A stretch of DNA of 64,000 bases from Heliopora coerulea (GCA_030142905.1 JASJOG010000584.1:38076-102075), one strand, 5' to 3'; counted from the first letter of the stretch, positions 41,188 to 53,763 are shown. Notes: generated from the letters alone by a model not told the origin. Made by a program: numbers and translations.

Positions 41188-42119
41188 TTAACCTTGGGCG
41201 TAGTTGTTCTTCATGTCGTTTCCCCACAAGGTGTCTCCAACTTGAACCTCAAAATTTCTAGGACTGGTTATTCCAAAAATTTTCCCCGGAATCCACTTTG
41301 CTCCTTTCCCAAAATTACGTACAAAAACTGGCTGATCTAGTGTAAACTTAGGCTTGTTGTCAAGGTTGTCTTGAAGTACTTTAACTTCCTGTTTCATAGT
41401 CTTTGCTCTTAATGCATTCAGTCTAATTCTTGGTTGTCTGTTCATAAGTAATTCAGAGGGCGACTTTCTTAATGCAGTAGGAGTGGCTCTAAGTGTTAAT
41501 AAGAACCTGTCTAACTTTGTCTGTACGGACTCTCCTGTATTCCCAATCGTGCTTACCTTATTAATTATTTAGAGTAGGCATCTACTATAACAAGGAATGT
41601 CTTTCCATGGTATGGACCAGCAAAATCCAGGTGTAGAGGCTTCCATGGTCCAGCTGGCCATGACCATGAGGCACGTTGAGATGAAGGAGGGGCTTTGGAG
41701 GTTTCTTTGCAAGTGGTACATAATTTGACTGTCTTTTCTATTTCTTTGTCTAGTCTTGGCCACCATAAATACTTTCGTGCTAGTTGTTTCATTTTTACCA
41801 TGCCTAGGTGTTCGGCATATAGATCTTTCAGGAGAATGGTAGGTAGTAATTCTGGTATAACCACTCGAGAGATCCATAATAGTACTCCATCTTCATGGGT
41901 GAGTTCCAGTCTTTTGTTGTAGTAGGGTTGGAATCGTTCTTCTGTTTTTTCCGGGCAACAGTTCTTAGCGTAGTAAAAAACTTCTCTCAGTACAGGGTCG
42001 TTTGTGGTTTCCTGAATCACCATTTTTGCTTTTACGATCTTGTCTCGTTCAATAAACGTAACGTTTACAGCTACCTTTTCTTGTGGTGAGGGTTTACCGT
42101 TGATTGGTTTCTTGGACAA
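41188..42119 (-). pseudogene. Gypsy integrase, core partly deleted
   Basis: 41565-42119 carries the zinc-binding region (LYAEHLGMVKMKQLARKY, LCTTCKE) and the start of the core, LHLDFAGPYHGKTFLVIVDAYSK. The frame then jumps to the C-terminal region (KLDRFLLTLRATPTALRKSP in a shifted frame near 41480, and 41188-41445 with LDQPVFVRNFGKGAKWIPG). About 100 codons holding the second Asp and the Glu are missing, so the enzyme cannot be active. The RT-RNase H frame ends 17 bp upstream after a separate frame change near 42198. Confidence 0.8.
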
Positions 42120-42135
42120 GAAGTCTGCATAGCCT

Positions 42136-43437
42136 TTATCTTTCCCAGAAATGAATTCTATTGTATAATCGTAGGCAGCTACAAGTAATGACCACCTCTA
42201 GATTCTGGTTGAGGTCAGAATCAAGAGGCTGTGGGACTGGCTTGTATTCCCCTAATAATGAAATAAGCGGTTTGTGGTCAATAAGGAGTTTGAAGTGTCT
42301 CCCTAGTAGGTACTGACGGAAATTGATAACTCCAAAAACAATCGCTAAAGACTCACGTTCGATTTGAGAATAGTTTTGTTCTGTGTTGTTTAGTATCCTG
42401 GATGCGTAAGCCACAGGTTGTAATGTACCGTCAACGCTGGGTTGTAATAAAGCAGCTCCTACTCCAATGGAGGATGCGTCGCACTGTAGGACTAGATCTG
42501 TATTAGAATTATAGTGTTGTAAAACAGAATCTGAAAATAAAGCAGCTTTGATGTTTACAAAAGCATCTTGTTCAGGGTTTCCCCACTTCCAACGTCTTTC
42601 TTTCCGTAGTATTCGGTATAAAGGTGAAACAATTTTCGCAAAATCTGGTACGAATTTACGAAGGAAATTAGCACTACCTAGCATTGATTGAAGTTCTGTA
42701 ACATTTGTTGGTGCGTCAGCATCGTGTATAGCTTGTACTTTCTCTTTAGATGGCGAACTTCTAGCAGCTGAAATTGATGTACCTAGATAAACAATCTCAT
42801 CAAGCATGAAAGAAAACTTGTCAGGATTCAGTTTAAGTCCACATTCTTGTAATCTCCGGAGTACTCGATGTAAGTTCTCTAGATGGGCTTTATCAGTGTC
42901 CCTTGAAACTATTATATCATCAATACGAACGCAGCAACTTGGAAGGTCTCTTAAAACGTTTTCTACTGTGCGCTGGAAAATGGATACTGCACTACTAACT
43001 CCGTACGTCAGGAGTTTGTATTGGTACAAGCCCAGATGTGTATTGATTGTAGTGTACTTTCTGTAGTCTGGGGTAAGCTCTAGTTGACGATACGCCTGAG
43101 AGAGGTCAATCTTTGTGAACTTCTTCCCTCCTGGCAACTTGCTCAATAATTCTTCAAGGGTTGGTACAAGGTATTGTTCCAGAACAGAAAACTTGTTCAT
43201 TGTTACAGAGTAGTCACCACAAATTCTCAGGTCTTCATTTGGTTTAATTACAGGAGCTGTTGGTGAGGCGCATTCTGAATGTTTTACTTTCTCAATGATA
43301 TCTTCTTCCACTAGTTTCTCTAGTGCTTTCTTGTACTTTGAACGAATTACGAAAAGTACCACTCTGGGTTTGGTGAACACGGGGTTTTCATCTTTAACTC
43401 GTAAAGACATTTGAACTCCCTTAGGTTTTCCAACCAT
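42136..43437 (-). pseudogene. Gypsy reverse transcriptase and RNase H
   Basis: A 433-codon open frame. RT blocks are FTKIDLSQAYRQLEL, INTHLGLYQYKLLTYG and VRIDDIIVS. The catalytic Asp-Asp is kept, but the usual aromatic two residues before it is Arg. RNase H shows LQCDASSIGVGAAL, ERESLAIVFG and LLIDHKPL. It is the longest intact piece of the element. The final 20 codons are out of frame with the true RNase H end. Confidence 0.88.
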
Positions 43438-43461
43438 GCTCTTGTCGAAAAGATCAGGGTA

Positions 43462-43848
43462 TTAGTGCACAATGCCTTCAGCTGTTGTAGAAACCACATT
43501 AAATATTTTCTGCCAAGGTAAGGTAGATTTAGACATGTCACGACCTAGAAGTGATAGGCCTTTTACCACACGGATCAAAAGTTTTCCCATTTGATTTCCA
43601 ACTTTAACATTCATCTCTTTTTCCTCCAAACATTTGATAGTGTTCCCAGCGTAGCCTTTCAGGATCACAGTTGGAGGTTTGAGTGTATCAAATTGATTTC
43701 CCGTTTTAAAAAATTCTGAAGAATTTAGCAATGTCATTGAACTACTAGTGTCAATTTCCAATAGAACTTCCTTGTCTTCAATTGTAACAGAAAGTTTGTA
43801 AAAGGGTGGTGTATTAACAGGGTCTCCAGATGATGGAATACTTTTCAT
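43462..43848 (-). pseudogene. Gypsy aspartic protease with altered active site
   Basis: The 128-codon frame reads VTIEDKEVLLEIDTSSSMTL, where retropepsins have D-T/S-G-A. The Gly of the active-site loop is Ser. The flap and ILKGYAGNTI region and the C-terminal LLGRDMSKS match gypsy proteases, including the conserved LLGRD-type block. The substitution should abolish or weaken catalysis. Confidence 0.7.
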
Positions 43849-43879
43849 GTAGACTGTGAATTGATTGTCAGAAGTCTCT

Positions 43880-44755
43880 TCAGCCCCACTTGGAACTGTT
43901 TCCCAAGCAGATGTAGCAGTAACATGATGTGAGTTGGTGTTGTTTTCACTTTCTCTCTTTTTCTTGAAACAGACTTTAGCTACGTTTCCTGTTTTTCTGC
44001 AGTAGTTGCAAGTAGTTTTTGTGTGACTACACTTGTCTGCCCTATGTCGGGAGGATCCACATCTAAAACATCTTTTCCTTCAGCCTGAGTATTTGGCATG
44101 GATTTGCTCTTGTTATCTTGTTTAGGGGTGTGCTTTTTGTTGACAGTATTTACAGCCTGAAGTTTTGAATTGGATTGTTCTGTATTTGTCTGTAGTAACT
44201 TTGACTCTTTCAGCCAGTTCGTCAGCTCGAGCGACAACTAGGGCCTGTTCGAAAGTCCTGTCCTCTGAAAGTAATTTCTTCTTTGTAGTTTGGCTTCTTA
44301 CTCCCCCGACGAATTGGTCTCTTAAAGCTCTAGTGAGGTTGGGGCTAAAATTGCAATGCACTGCTAAACGTTTTAACTTGTTTGCTTACTCAGTTACGCT
44401 TTCATTTTCACTTTGGATAGTGTGATTGAAACGGTAGATCTCCGCCACTTCGAGTACCTTTATGTTTGTAGTAGCATTTCAAAATTTCTCCAAGCTGGTC
44501 GTATGTTTTATCAGCAGGTAAATTTGGAAGACAAAGATCTTTTAGTGTCCTGTATGTTTTCTTACCTATCAAAGAGATGGTAACGGCAACTTTTTTCCTA
44601 TTTGCAGCTCGCTTTGCCTCTTCGGTAGCATCGTCTGCCACTTGACCAATGTTCTTAGCCACGAAGTAAGAATTTAGGCGTTCGCAGTAATCTGTGAAGT
44701 CGGCACCGTCGAATGATTCCAAAATGCCCAATTGCGGTCCTAATTTCAATGTCAT
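43880..44755 (-). pseudogene. Gypsy gag with two zinc knuckles, broken
   Basis: 44408-44755 starts MTLKLGPQLGILESFDGADFTDYCERLNSYF, a typical gypsy gag N-terminus, cut here: only the first block is diagnostic. 44122-44361 continues with LRDQFVGGVRSQTTKKKLL and FEQALVVARADELA, then the first Cys pair CKYCQQK. Further C-x2-C-x4-H-x4-C knuckles appear in another frame at about 43980-44060 (CGSSRHRADKC and CNYCRKTGN). Frame changes divide it into three pieces. Confidence 0.75.
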
Positions 44756-44791
44756 AGTTGTAAACGAAATCTTTAATCTTCGTCGCCGGTT

Positions 44792-44956
44792 TGCAATGTA
44801 TTGACCTCACTTATTCGAAGGTACTTTATATAAATGAACACACAATTCCCAAAACTGAAACACAACTAGGTTTATTAACAAGGCGGATCACAACAACACA
44901 CGGAAGGCTCATCTTTCAACCGAGCATGCGCGAATAATGTATACTGAGATATGACA
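44792..44956 (-). repeat. Gypsy 5' LTR (right in the window)
   Basis: 165-bp partner of 40607-40771. Just inside, the minus strand reads AACCGGCGACGAAG. A primer-binding site normally begins TGG, so this one is degenerate or shifted. Confidence 0.9.
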
Positions 44957-45103
44957 TGTACTAAACAAGATTGGGTAGAACCGTACATACTAGGAGGGGA
45001 GTATTGTGACTCACGTTTTCTGGCTACCTGTGTCGACCAGGAACATTTTGACGGGACTGGCGATCATAAGACAATTGTTGCTTTTGTCGATATTTTAAAA
45101 GAG

Positions 45104-46140
45104 TTAATCACAGAATAAAGGATTTGGTGCGATAAATTCCGCAGTATGATTGTTTATACGCTCAAGACTAATCCTGGACCCAGAATTTGTGCGGTGAGAC
45201 TTTTTCTTCGAGAAGCTGTGTAATTTAGGGAACGCTCTCATCGAACTAATACTGATCCTTCTTACAAACATAGCCCAATATATCAGCAGAGCATTGATTG
45301 ACTGCATGTCTCAAGGCTTTCTATAAGTTTTCAATGTTGTTATCGGTGATTTCGACTCCTAGATTTTCTCGGACAGTTGTTTTTTTTATTCGTGGCGAGG
45401 TTTGCGGGAGATACATTGAGTCTTCTAGGAATTTTAGGTATTTGGATTTGTCTTTTGACATCAATTTTGAACGAAATTTTGCTTCGTATCAGGTGGTGAT
45501 CAGACCAGATTTCTCTCCCCCAATGTGTACGAGTCATCTTGACGAAGCTGCGACAGGCTGCCGAACTATCCCATAGTCGATCAAATACCAGTGCTTCGTC
45601 CTTGGAGGTCGGCTGCTACAATCTGATCTAACTCGAGCATTCATATCTTCAAGCAGTATAATGAAGTCGTGGAAGGGATCTTTCTTGATTGTCGCCCTGA
45701 GCAGTGAAAAGAACATTCCCTTTGTTTCGCTGTCATTTGTCATTGTAGAAGCACAGACACTAATGAAAGTTGCTTGCCCATCTTTCGATGCCGGCATATG
45801 TAGGGCCATGAAGCGTTCATTTACGCCTTTTGGAAGTGAAGTGAGTTTCTTTACGAGCCCGAATTCGATCGCGAAGCCCACTCCTGCTTCCCTTAACTCA
45901 ATTTCTTTCTTGGCTATCCAGTAGAAGGTGTGGGGACTCCCTACCTCTTCAAGATTACCAGTCTCTGCCAACGTAACTCGCTGAGAGCTGTTATATCAAT
46001 ATTATAGGAGGCGAGTTCCTTTGTGATAATTGCAGTTCCATCTTCGCCACTATTAGGATTCTCTTGTAGCGTGCGAACATTCCATGAAGCTGTACAGAAG
46101 TTGATATATTTAACGATTTGGTTTTGTCTGACATTACACT
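45104..46140 (-). pseudogene. LINE endonuclease fragment (craniofacial-development-protein-2-like type)
   Basis: On the minus strand an APE endonuclease runs from about 46130 (WNVRTLQENPNSGEDG, then ALSELRWQ in broken frames) through 45534-45971 (ELREAGVGFAIEF, LPKGVNERFM, ISVCASTMTNDSETKG, IILLEDMNARV, KHWYLIDYGIV) to 45340-45537 (WSDHHLIRSKISF, catalytic His block). The Asp of the usual GDFNAR block reads EDMNAR. No reverse transcriptase follows. It belongs to a LINE family different from the other copies here. Confidence 0.75.
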
Positions 46141-46149
46141 GTTGAATGA

Positions 46150-48740
46150 CCAGTCAACTGCAGCTATTGCCAGGTTTGACAGAAGTAAACTTTGTTTAAG
46201 CTACCTTTTCTACCCACCGCTGACTATAGGGAAAATAGTGCTATCCTTAAAAGGTCTGCTTTGTCGCTGACGGAGGACACGATCCATACGTTTACCTTTC
46301 CATATGCATAAAATGGCTATCATCCCTCAGCCTCCTACGGGCAAACCTCTGATTGAGAACTTCCAGCTGCATCCTCTTACCTGTTCTCTTCACTATGACT
46401 TCATGAACGCAGGACTTGGGTGGACACAAATACTATGTCGTAAAATAAGAGAATAAAAAATGGATGATGTTTTTCACTGAACGACCTACACATAGTGTTT
46501 TTTTAAGGTTAGATAGGTTTGTACGCTACCTAATCCGCTCTCTCCGCCGATGTGCGTTAATGATCAGGTTCACCGAATGCCACAACACCAGGTGAACATA
46601 GGTCGCAGATTTTGTATTGCAAGGAGGCCATCCTTGAGCAAAGTTTGTCACGAAGCCGCATACTGCCGACCATAGCTACGAACCTCCTCTGCCCGGATCT
46701 TAATAGCGAAGCTTTCCTCTTTCGTGTTATTATGTCGAAATTCTCATCCTTCTTTGGAAAAAGCTTTCCAGAGCTAACTTGCTTTCCCAACCCACCTAAG
46801 GCCGACGGCCTGGTGGAGTGTGATTCTTAGCATCGATCACCATCTTCAATACAGTCTGCTTCCTTTCTAATTACTAATGCACGGCACCTCACTTTGTTTA
46901 GCCAGATAACACAGTCAGTTTCCGAGGTATCGTCAAATGGAAGTAAAAATGAGACTCGGGTAATAACAGGAAAACCAAATCACGTGCCATCCAGTGGATT
47001 GCCACGCCACATATCGTCTGTACATGACGAAAACATTTGTTAGGCTCTATTTCTTGCAAAGAAATTATATTGCAAACTCCCTCACTGTAAAAATAACAAA
47101 CGTCCTCTGACCAGACTTTTTATTCACGAGCTTTCAGCTACCAGTGTTGTAGCTATAAAAAGATTGGAAGCTAGAAGTAAAACCAAGAAGTGAGAAAGAT
47201 ATGGCAATGTTACTAAACTTAGATGTCATATGTACATACGATAACGGATTAACGATGACGTTGGTTTTCTAAAAGAATCAAATATTGCTGAGGTAATGGC
47301 TTGGAATTATTAACAGCACATATTGTTCTGGTTTAGTTCTAGGATTCCAAAACAATTCTTTTGGAAAAATGTCATTTGTCAATTTCGTATCTAATCGAAA
47401 AAATCAACCGTGCGACTTTGCGTCCATTTGTCCAATTATAATTTACAATGTTCGAATTTTTTGCGAAATATTTTACGTTCCTAATACAATACTTCTTCAT
47501 AGTTTCAAACGACCGGTTGCTTTGATTAATAAGGGAGAACTTGGAGTCTGCGCTATAGAATCTCATAGACTACATTCCTTGCTCAACCAGTGGGGTAGTG
47601 GCATTTTGGGGACGGAAGTTTTGCTGAACTGAAACAAAGGTTTGTTGGAAAATTGCATCATATGCATTAAAAATAGGGTCTGTTACATTGTTTATGTAAG
47701 GAAGGAAGGCAAAACCAGGTCGGTGGCTAACAAGTTAAAAAAATGGGCAAAAAACATAAAAGGAACAACTCCACAGGAATCGGAGTAAGTCTTCTTTGAT
47801 GACCTATCATGTTATTAATCACTTTACTTGAGAAGTTGTTTGCTCGTGGACGATTAATCACATATGGTAAAGGTTATTCGTTCATCCATTTTTGTTGTTC
47901 CGAAGACTAATGTCCATTTAGATATAGTTTTCTGCGACATTAGTTTTACATTTTTGTCGTGTTTCGAGGCAAACTCAAGGTAACTGCATTTTCGTTTCGA
48001 CGCTATGGTATCCATGAAATTTAACAGTCCGTATTTTAATTTATGTCTCTCTTAGTTTTATAGCGAATGACCTGTTGGAAGCAATAAAATTGAGAATGTC
48101 GAAGAATTCAGTAGACGACCTATTGTTGGTTATATCAAATCGATCGTCAACGTATCATCCCCAGAATTTTGTCAGAACGGAGTGGATGAATATGAGTCCT
48201 CAAGAATGCTTGACGAATGCAAAGAGTTTGAATAGTGTATAGATACTCGCGTTATCTACACACATAACATGGTACCAGGAGTAGGGTTAAGACACTTTGA
48301 CAACTAAGAATATCCCAGACTCATTCTCACTCAAAGCACGAATCCAAAACTTGACATTACAACCAACGCAGTTTGAAAAGTTTAAGCATATTTACGAAAC
48401 TAATTAATCCGCCGCCATCCTGTTTTCCCAGATTCCGTGTTATATTTTCTTTTTTCTGTTTGCTTTAATACTTATAAAAACACATCCAAGCAATGTCAAA
48501 AAAATAAAAACCAGTACAATACGTTCAAGCAGTCTGAGCCGACAAAGATCACTTCAGACAGTATAAAACCAAACTTCATGACTACTGTTTGCTCAACAGA
48601 TATAAAGACCTGACAAAGAATAGGAATACAAAAACAAACGAATGTCACATCGGTGATAAACAACCCTTTGAAATAACTGTCTTTCGAAATGCAATACCCA
48701 GCTCGGAATGGAACACACTCGAATAATGTCATCGCCCAAA
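46150..48740. other. Unannotated stretch, no gene seen
   Basis: Frames of 60-90 codons on both strands without motifs (for example 46557-46790 minus, 47369-47632 plus). No repeat of note. Confidence 0.6.
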
Positions 48741-48879
48741 AATTTCTAGCAGACGATGAAGACAAACCTGAATCTCTCCAAAAAAATATCAAGGAATATT
48801 ATGTTGGAGCAAACACCTTGATGCAGGACCGTTACCACTTCTGGGTAAAAATAACGCAGTAATCCAAAGCAATAATAAC

Positions 48880-49524
48880 TTGGGAAACTATGGTTCACAC
48901 TGCGGACGGTTGCTGCTCTGTTGGCGTTCAAGCCGATGAAATCATGCATGTTAAATTTCTTTTCTGTCTCAATGACTCTTTCAGGTGTTTCCGTGAGGAC
49001 ATCTACCAAGGAAGGGGAGCAAAGAAAGCTCTGGGATCCCTCGTTCATCTTAGCCTTCCCGATCAGCCAGGCTCTACGTTATGAGAACGAAAGCACAAAC
49101 AAAGTGATACAAAGCGTGACAACTGAAAAACAAGTCCATTACACAGCAACTCGCACTTTCAACAGAAGCTCACCAAAGCCTCCACTTAAGTCAACTCACC
49201 CGAGTACGACTACATAGCTTTGTTGGTATTGCGGCAATAAAGTAAATCACCCACGTGAATCTTGTCCAGCATATGGATAAAACCTACAGCTAAAGCTGAA
49301 AAACTGACCATTTCGCAAAAGTATGCATGCAAGCCTCAAAAGGCAAGGAAGCATTCCGGGCTAATCCTCCCATATTCACTCCGCCAAAACCCAACAAATC
49401 AGATCATTCAGTGGTGAACCACGACCATGGCTCTATTGTGAAGAAGCGGTCAACCATGAATATTGTTTCACTTTTTCCCCTCAGGAATAACCTCCTATCA
49501 AGGAACAAGCATTTACCACCCTAA
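48880..49524 (+). pseudogene. Possible retroelement gag fragment with zinc knuckle
   Basis: Near 49215-49280 a frame reads CWYCGNKVNHPRESCPAYG, a C-x2-C-x4-H-x4-C zinc knuckle. Before it lies charged sequence that could be gag (48921-49217), after it a Pro/Lys-rich stretch (ANPPIFTPPKPNKSD, 49327-49524). A stop separates them. Only the knuckle is good evidence. Confidence 0.45.
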
Positions 49525-49559
49525 CTCAAACGTAAAAGGATACTTCGTAATGCTTGCCT

Positions 49560-50170
49560 AACCGAGTGCGCAAGCTAGCCAATCAAACAATAGAAATCCC
49601 TTTCCAAATTGATTAAACTGCATCCTGTATCACTCTCCCATCCAAATACCTATTTAGCATGCCATGTGCAAGCCTCGTGCCGACAAGCACCGTCTTTCAA
49701 ACTTATGCATGACCATCCCTTCACCCAATCGGCCAACTTACCCTCGAAGCCAGAAGAGGACTTCATACTGACACTCTAACATTTCATGCAATAGATAGAA
49801 ATCAACCACCACTTTTCAGCGTCGACGGCACTTGTTTTAAAACCGTAGATGGTCTCTTACGTCTTTAATTGTTGGTTACATCATTATTCTAGATTCCATA
49901 GATAAAAAGAAGGTCGTTGTGCCAGCGGTGTCATTACTAGTATTTCCTTTCCTTTTCTTTCTTTATTGCTTTGTTTTAACAGGTTGTGCAGATCAACAGT
50001 GTGGTCAAGTGAATAACTCAATGTCGAAAGATGCTAGAGAGGATGGATTGAGCCATGTATTGAGTCTGTCGTAGCTTACGTTTGTCCGTTGGACTTTCTT
50101 CTTCAGCTTCCTTAAAGAGTAAGATTTAGGTTCATTATTTATATGGTGAATTTTCTTTCTTAACATTAGA
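49560..50170. other. Unannotated stretch, no gene seen
   Basis: No open frame of note and no motif recognised. Confidence 0.55.
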
Positions 50171-50175
50171 ATTTG

Positions 50176-50425
50176 GTTTTGGTTAGGGTTAGGATTAGGG
50201 TTAGGGTTAGAATTAGGTTTAGGGTTAGGATATAGTTTAGGGTTAGAATTAGGTTTAGGGTAGGATTAGGTTTAGGGTTAGGATTAGGTTTAGGGTTAGG
50301 ATTAGGTTTAGGGTTGGGGTTAGGATTAGGTTTAGGGTTAGGATTAGGTTTAGGGTTAGGATTAGGTTTAGGGTTAGGAATAGGTTTAGGGTAAGGATTA
50401 GGGTTAGGGTTAGGGTTGACGTAAT
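50176..50425 (+). repeat. Interstitial telomere-like array (TTAGGG variants)
   Basis: About 250 bp of TTAGGG, TTTAGGG and ATTAGG units. The middle (50250-50400) has a higher-order period of 18 bp, TTAGGATTAGGTTTAGGG, repeated about eight times. The Leu/Thr-rich minus frame across it is a repeat translation, not a gene. It is not at a chromosome end in this window. Confidence 0.9.
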
Positions 50426-50429
50426 CTGA

Positions 50430-52020
50430 TGATATAGGCGACTATCACTGAAGTTGTCGAGCATCTAAGGGTTTTGAACCTTGCGTCGTCACCAGTAACC
50501 AGTTGGTCGCACTATCGCTTCAACCCAACTTCAATAACAAATGCTCCGCAAGCTTTAGATATGACCCACAGCAATCTCAAACAATTAGGTAATCTAACTG
50601 CCTTCATACCCACCCAACACTACCAGGAGAACTAGGTCACCTCTTGGAATACTAATAATGGACTTCATCACTGAATAATGTACCTCCTTTTCCAAAGGAA
50701 CAGAATATCTTGGTCGACTAGTTGACTTTGACCTTGACCCGAGCATCAAACCTATCAATGCCCCAATTCACCCATCAGCCAATTTGTTTCTGTACCTTCC
50801 TATGTTTATGACATCATAAACCTGCCATCTTAGATTAGCAAAAATGTGTAATATAACTTTTATAACGTCACAAAATGAAACTAAATATTGGTCAATGTTG
50901 AATTATGTCAAAAAAAAGGGTCTTACTGAAGGAGGTCTTACTCAAAATTTGAAATTTTCCTAGTTTTAATTATTAAGAGAAAACAGTTTCTAGGCATAAT
51001 AGAAAATCAAATTTTAACAATGAAAGTCATCATTTTAGTTGGTCAGTTGCCATGGTAACCAAAATATTAAGCGCATACAATGAAATAGCGTTGTTACTTT
51101 CAAACATTGTTTAGAGCAACCGTATTGTCAGGAAAGTTTGTTTTGGGTTTTAATGCATTGTCAGAACGCCACTGTAGGTACAAAACTTAAAAAATTGCAA
51201 ACTTTCTGACCTTTGCAAATTTTTTTTCAAATTATTACTGAAGACGTTCAAAACTTCAGACAAAGGAACAATACAATGTAAAATTTTAGATAGTATTACA
51301 ACATGAAATTAAAATTTGTAGGTTCATTTCCTATATTGTTATGTTTGCTGTCCGTGTTGAAAATTTGGTAAGAATTGGTATAAAGAAAAATTTAACTTTA
51401 CGTTTGAAAAAGATGCTTTTCAACCGCTTAAAGACGCAATATTGAATATGTAGAGTAAAGTTTGTGGTCTTCCAACACATTCAGTAAGAACCTATGCCCA
51501 ATGTTTCCATAAGGATCGCGAGTCAAGGTCAAGGTCCACCAAAAAAATTAGTACGGTCATTCTAGGTCACCATGGGAAAGAACCTCCAGATTCTTCCTCT
51601 CAAATCTTGCTTAAAAAACCCTAGATCATTCAAGGTCACCACTTGCATTCAAGACAAAATTTAGATAAAATATAAGCCAAAAAAGTTTTCCAGGTAAAAT
51701 AAATATTTTAGGTGTAAGATCCCTTTAAAATAATAATAAGTAAAATAACAACAATAATAAATTTAAAATAATAATAATATTTATTAATTTTCTATTCATT
51801 TAAACTTATTTAATCACGGGACCTTTCAGCGATCCGATTTTCAAAGGGACTTGTGAAACACTTTAGCTTAGCAATGCACCTTAAACAAATTTGGATAAAA
51901 TATTAAGAATGTGAATTTTGACGAAGCAAGGGTCACCGTTGCCACGGAAAGACCGCATACAGGACCTCGGACATCTTCCACTACCTCGTGCCTGAGAGTT
52001 TGAACAACATCAAATTCTAC
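50430..52020. other. Unannotated stretch, no gene seen
   Basis: No coding frame of note. AATAAT-rich sequence lies at 51725-51800, and the stretch ends at the 5'-truncated LINE. Confidence 0.55.
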
Positions 52021-52028
52021 TTAGTAAA

Positions 52029-53210
52029 ATGGAGGTATATGGAATAAAAGGAAGTGCTCTAGCACTCTTAAAATCTTATCTCTGGGACAGCAGCCAAGTT
52101 TGCCAGGTTAATGGGTGTTTCTCATTCCAAAGAAAGATAAAGTGTGGCGTACCTCAAAGCTCTATTCTGGGACCTTTACTCTTTTTATTATTTATTAATG
52201 GTTTGCCCCATTGTCTTAAAAATTCAAAACAATGTTTGTTTGCAGATGACACTAATTTGACGACAAGCCGGAAAACAGTTACATATGTAGAGATTGCAAT
52301 GAACTCTGACTTAGACACCCTCAAAAAACTGTTAGTCGTCAACAAACTTAGCTTGAATGTGACAAAGACTGAATTTATGATCATTGGATCTAAGCCAATG
52401 ATGAAGAGAATATCAAGTTCACTACCCAATATTAAAGTTGACGACAAATCAATACGTCAAGTTAATGAATTTAGAACTCTCGGGGTAATAATTGATCAGT
52501 ATTTGCCTTGGAAAAACAACACTAGCTATATTTGTAAAAAAATAACCTCAGGAATATCAGCCCTTATTGTTGTGAAGTATGGGATGGTTTTGGTGAAACC
52601 CAATCAAAGAGGCTTCAAAAATAGCAAAATAGATCTGCCCGAATAATTACAAATATTAGCAATCATGTAGATCACTCGATTGCTCTGCAAGCGTTAAATT
52701 GGGAACCTTTGAAAGTTCAAAGGAAAAGGGCGAAGTCAAAAATGATGTTTAAAATATTGAACAACATGGGTCCAAAATGCCTCTCCAACCTCTTTACCTT
52801 TAGAAGCGATGTTTCAGATTGTGACCTACGTGATACGTCGCTTAAACTTTCTTTACCAAAACCGCGTACAAATAGCATGAAAAAAAGCTTTTTGTTTGAT
52901 GGAGCTAAACTATGGAATAGTTTACCTGAGCAAATAAGAAGGTGCACTTCTTTCTCGAGGTTTGAAACTAAAATCGCTGCTGTATCGCCTACATCACTTA
53001 ACATTTAACTCTGTAAATATACTTTTATTTCTGAATGTATCATTTCATTACCTAGTCCTAGCTTTCATTTTAAATACCTTAGCTATTATCGTAGACCTTA
53101 ACTAACGAATCTCTTGTAATTTGTACACTTTTTTTTCTTTCTTCACGCCCTTTGTGGAAACCAGCTTATGTTGACGAGGCTAGCGTGAATAAATAAAGTT
53201 ATCATCATCA
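52029..53210 (+). pseudogene. 5'-truncated L2/CR1-like LINE (RT and 3' tail)
   Basis: The RT starts within the palm (VYGIKGSALALLKSYL), followed by IKCGVPQSSILGPLLFLLF, the catalytic CLFADDTNL and KLSLNVTKTEFMIIGS. After SGISAL about 30 codons are missing and the frame breaks near 52580. The C-terminal region resumes at 52709-53008 (LSLPKPRTNSMKKSFLFDG). The 3' end is AATAAAGTTATCATCATCA at about 53190-53210, the tail style of L2 elements. Truncation at the 5' end is usual for LINEs. Confidence 0.85.
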
Positions 53211-53339
53211 AAACTAGGCTAGAATACTTCGCCGTGAGCTCATTACAACGAAATATGAAAAGTCTACACATTACAATTCTACTTCAGAATCATCCTCAGG
53301 GTATTATGAAATGATAACTTCACAATTGACCTACATTGC

Positions 53340-53447
53340 CGAAGTCAACTGAAAAATGTTGACTACAGCGGGATTTGAACTCGGACCTTCGGGATATCGG
53401 TCCGCCGCTCTACCTGTTGAGCTATCGAGTCCACAGGAGTTGAAGGT
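53340..53447 (-). repeat. tRNA-derived SINE head, copy in minus orientation
   Basis: On the minus strand: GGACTCGATAGCTCAACAGG (A-box region), AGAGCGGCGGACC, then GAGTTCAAATCCCGC (B-box). It pairs head-to-head with the plus copy at 53550. Confidence 0.75.
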
Positions 53448-53549
53448 GAGTTTAATCCAATTTAAATGCACGAGATATTCTCGCGATAACTTAACGTTAT
53501 CCATAAGGATGGATGCGCAGTGTTTCAATTTTATTTTTTTCAATTTCCT

Positions 53550-53640
53550 TGTGGACTCGATAGCTCAACAAGTAGAGCGGCGGACTGCTCGAGTCAACAT
53601 TTTTCAGAAGACTTCGGGAGTGTAGGTTAATTGTGAAGTT
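53550..53640 (+). repeat. tRNA-derived SINE head, internally deleted copy
   Basis: GGACTCGATAGCTCAACAAG then AGAGCGGCGGACTGCTCGAG. The B-box segment between GGCGGAC and CTCGAG is missing compared with the other copies. The SINE body (CCCTGAGGATGATTCTGAAAT) follows. Confidence 0.7.
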
Positions 53641-53763
53641 ATCATTTCATAATACCCTGAGGATGATTCTGAAATAGAATTGAAACACTGCACATCTATA
53701 CTTACGGATACCGTTAAGTTGTTGCCAGAATATCTCGTGCACTTAAATTGGATAAAACTCGCC

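Larger units (their letters stand above)
40607..44956 (-). mobile_element. Minus-strand Ty3/gypsy retrotransposon with two LTRs
   Basis: Two 165-bp direct repeats (40607-40771 and 44792-44956), each with TG...CA ends, enclose gag, protease, RT-RNase H and integrase fragments, all on the minus strand. A 5-bp duplication TGTAC flanks both ends (40602-40606 and 44957-44961). A purine run, read on the minus strand as GAAAAGGGGGC, lies just inside the left LTR, as a polypurine tract should. The internal region is 4.0 kb. The integrase core is deleted and several frames are broken, so the copy is inactive. Confidence 0.92.

Noticed and set aside
50255..50464. Minus frame with LTLNLILTLN repeats
   Set aside because: Translation of the telomere-like array.
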